This document shows positions 62,430 through 64,000 of a stretch of 64,000 bases of DNA, piece after piece (the stretch's first letter is position 1; every line of letters begins with the position of its first letter). The DNA comes from Apoda limacodes (taxonomy: Eukaryota; Arthropoda; Insecta; Lepidoptera; Limacodidae): NCBI GenBank assembly GCA_946406115.1, contig OX291557.1:12060501-12124500 (forward strand), written 5' to 3'. The translations under genes and the position numbers were made by a program. The notes below the pieces were generated by a model. That model did not search any database and was not told the DNA's origin. It worked only from the letters and a program-made list of their open reading frames with translations.

Positions 62430-63280
62430 TGTTCCCTTAGTGGTACAGTAGAAATAACTACAAAGTGGTTACCTAGAATAACTAATAAAGATTGTATTGT
62501 ACCATTTTTTTTTAAAACATGATTCACCAAGGTATATTTTTTATTGGTACTAAAGCAGAATGTCTTGAAAAAAGAAGTAAGAATTTTTAAAGCAAAGACA
62601 TAGTCAGCAGATTAGATCTCAGGCCACAACTCGAACCTGCACTAAATAAAACATTATTTACAATAGAGGTACAAATGGAGACACTATTGCTGTGAACCTA
62701 TATATAAATAGTTTCGCAGGTTTGATTCCTGACTTAAATATATGTTTATCCAAAAATCATTCTATGCTTGTAAATTTAATGCCTAAATAGCATAATAAGA
62801 AAAATTTGAGTCATAATATAGGTATTAATGTAAAGAAGTATAAGTAATATAAACAACAAGATGAGCCAGGAAGATATTGTATACTCAGTAAAGTTTATCT
62901 ACATGTTACACCAATAACTATTAATAACCAAGATACCTAAGGAATTTTTAGAGATTTACTTATTCCCATTATTGCATCACAACTAGGAAAAGTTTTCAAC
63001 AGCAATATCCCAGCAGAAATGTAAGAGAAAGAATAAAATTTCATGCAACATCTAGAATTAAAAAAGTTAAAGCTCCTTATTTACGGTTCTAGTATTTTTC
63101 AGTATTCACAGATTGAAAGATTGGACTTTGTGTATTTCCAACAAATTTTTTATTTATTTGTAAATATAAAAGTAACAATAGTGGATTGATAAGTGTTATA
63201 TTTATTTACTAGTTACCTGTCAAAACAATTAATTGTTTGAAGAATTGCTTTCATTTCGGTGACAATTCTAAATTCTCACG
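62430..63280. other. AT-rich stretch, nothing recognised
   Basis: No coding signal. A SINE-like 'cgcaggtttgattcctgact' near 62715 is too short to call. Confidence 0.35.
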
Positions 63281-63289
63281 GTTCTAAAT

Positions 63290-64000
63290 GGAGTAACTTT
63301 CTGGAACCGTTGTCGATTCGGGCATACAAAAAGCTTGTGTCGCTCCAACCCGCGATGTTATAAATGTTCGCAAAATCATACTGGTGACTCGTGTGATATC
63401 CAAGAAGATGATGCTCTTTGTATCTCGTGCAAGGGCAATCATTTTGCCACAAATAGTAAATATCCGGAACACCAACGCCAAAAAGGTATTAAATGTACAA
63501 TGGCTGAAAAATCACTATCATACATGGAGGCTTGTTAACTGCATCCCCCATGTGGAAAGTCCTATGCCGAAGTTACTCTAGGTCCTAGTAGAGGTAAAAC
63601 ATTCGTTACTGATTTTTTACCCAGCAAAAATACTTCTAATCACCCTCATGAGAGTTATAAAAAAACAATATTCTTGAAGCCTAAAGCTCCTTTCAAAGTA
63701 GCTACAGGCTATGACAAACAAGCTCACCAAACTTTGATTAACGATTTTGCTATTCTATCGCCATCAAATGGCTGTGGATATTTAGAAAAAAAAGATTTCT
63801 AACATAGAGGATACTACTTTTCAAGATTTTGTCAACTCTCTTGTTATCTTCATCAATCGTTTTTCGAAATCACGTAATGATGGACCGTCCAACGCTGCTT
63901 CTTTTACTTCTCCTCCTAACACCATCCAAAATAATGGCCCAAGTCAAAATAGTTCAATGGAACTGTCAAAGCATACGGAATAAAAAGTCCGATTTAATTT
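63290..64000 (+). mobile_element. Jockey-like LINE: gag zinc knuckles and start of ORF2, cut by window end
   Basis: 63335 onward reads 'CRSNPRCYKCSQNHTGDSC' and 'CISCKGNHFATNSKYPEH', CCHC zinc knuckles of a non-LTR gag-like ORF1, continuing through a stop and a frame change to 'CGKSYAEVTLGPSRG'. At about 63934 a new frame opens with 'MAQVKIVQWNCQSIRNKKSD', the conserved N-terminus of an AP-type endonuclease (the 'QWNCRSI' motif). ORF1 is broken; whether ORF2 is intact cannot be seen. Confidence 0.85.

Overview
The window looks like a piece of a lepidopteran (moth or butterfly) nuclear genome. It is AT-rich, its genes have short exons with GT-AG introns, and most of the non-coding DNA is repeats of kinds common in Lepidoptera: tRNA-derived SINEs, the 'ggccaagtgtgagtcgg' and 'gcaaaagctagt' repeat families, non-LTR retrotransposon tails, and fragments of DIRS, mariner and Tigger elements. 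The order assignment rests on recognising these repeats and was not computed.

Four cellular genes can be supported by exon-by-exon reading with matching splice phases. (1) Plus strand, 10879-23401: a five-exon gene for a 1028-residue protein with a CDYL-type crotonase fold at the C-terminus behind a very long charged N-terminal region; no chromodomain is visible. (2) Minus strand, 19039-21021: a three-exon gene for a 237-residue secreted cysteine-rich protein, lying entirely inside the last intron of gene 1 on the opposite strand. (3) Minus strand, 27182-27500: the main exon of CTF8/CHTF8, the small subunit of the Ctf18-RFC clamp loader; its short first exon was not found. (4) Minus strand, 29065-46609: a complete 14-exon gene for the XPB/ERCC3 (haywire) helicase of TFIIH, 780 residues.

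Layout: 1-10.6 kb is repeat-rich, with two inverted-repeat elements, a broken DIRS retrotransposon, a Tigger/pogo transposase relic, a (GT)n microsatellite and a broken non-LTR reverse transcriptase. 10.6-23.6 kb holds the CDYL-like gene with the nested antisense gene. 23.6-27.1 kb is mostly featureless, with a mariner relic and a hairpin. 27.2-46.6 kb holds CTF8 and XPB, both on the minus strand; XPB introns carry SINEs, LINE tails and a 4-kb repeat. 46.6-64 kb contains no intact gene: a LINE 3' fragment, an RTE retrotransposon, a second copy of the 4-kb repeat, a broken Myb/SANT-like gene, 5S-rRNA-derived repeats, and the start of a jockey-like element cut by the window end.

Two of the genes share genome-maintenance themes (XPB in transcription and nucleotide excision repair, CTF8 in clamp loading and cohesion), but in an animal genome adjacency alone does not imply joint function. 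I found no convincing new multi-gene system. The most interesting structures are the nested antisense gene, the pair of 4-kb direct repeats flanking the first eight XPB exons, and an inverted-repeat element with a 5S-rRNA-derived core.
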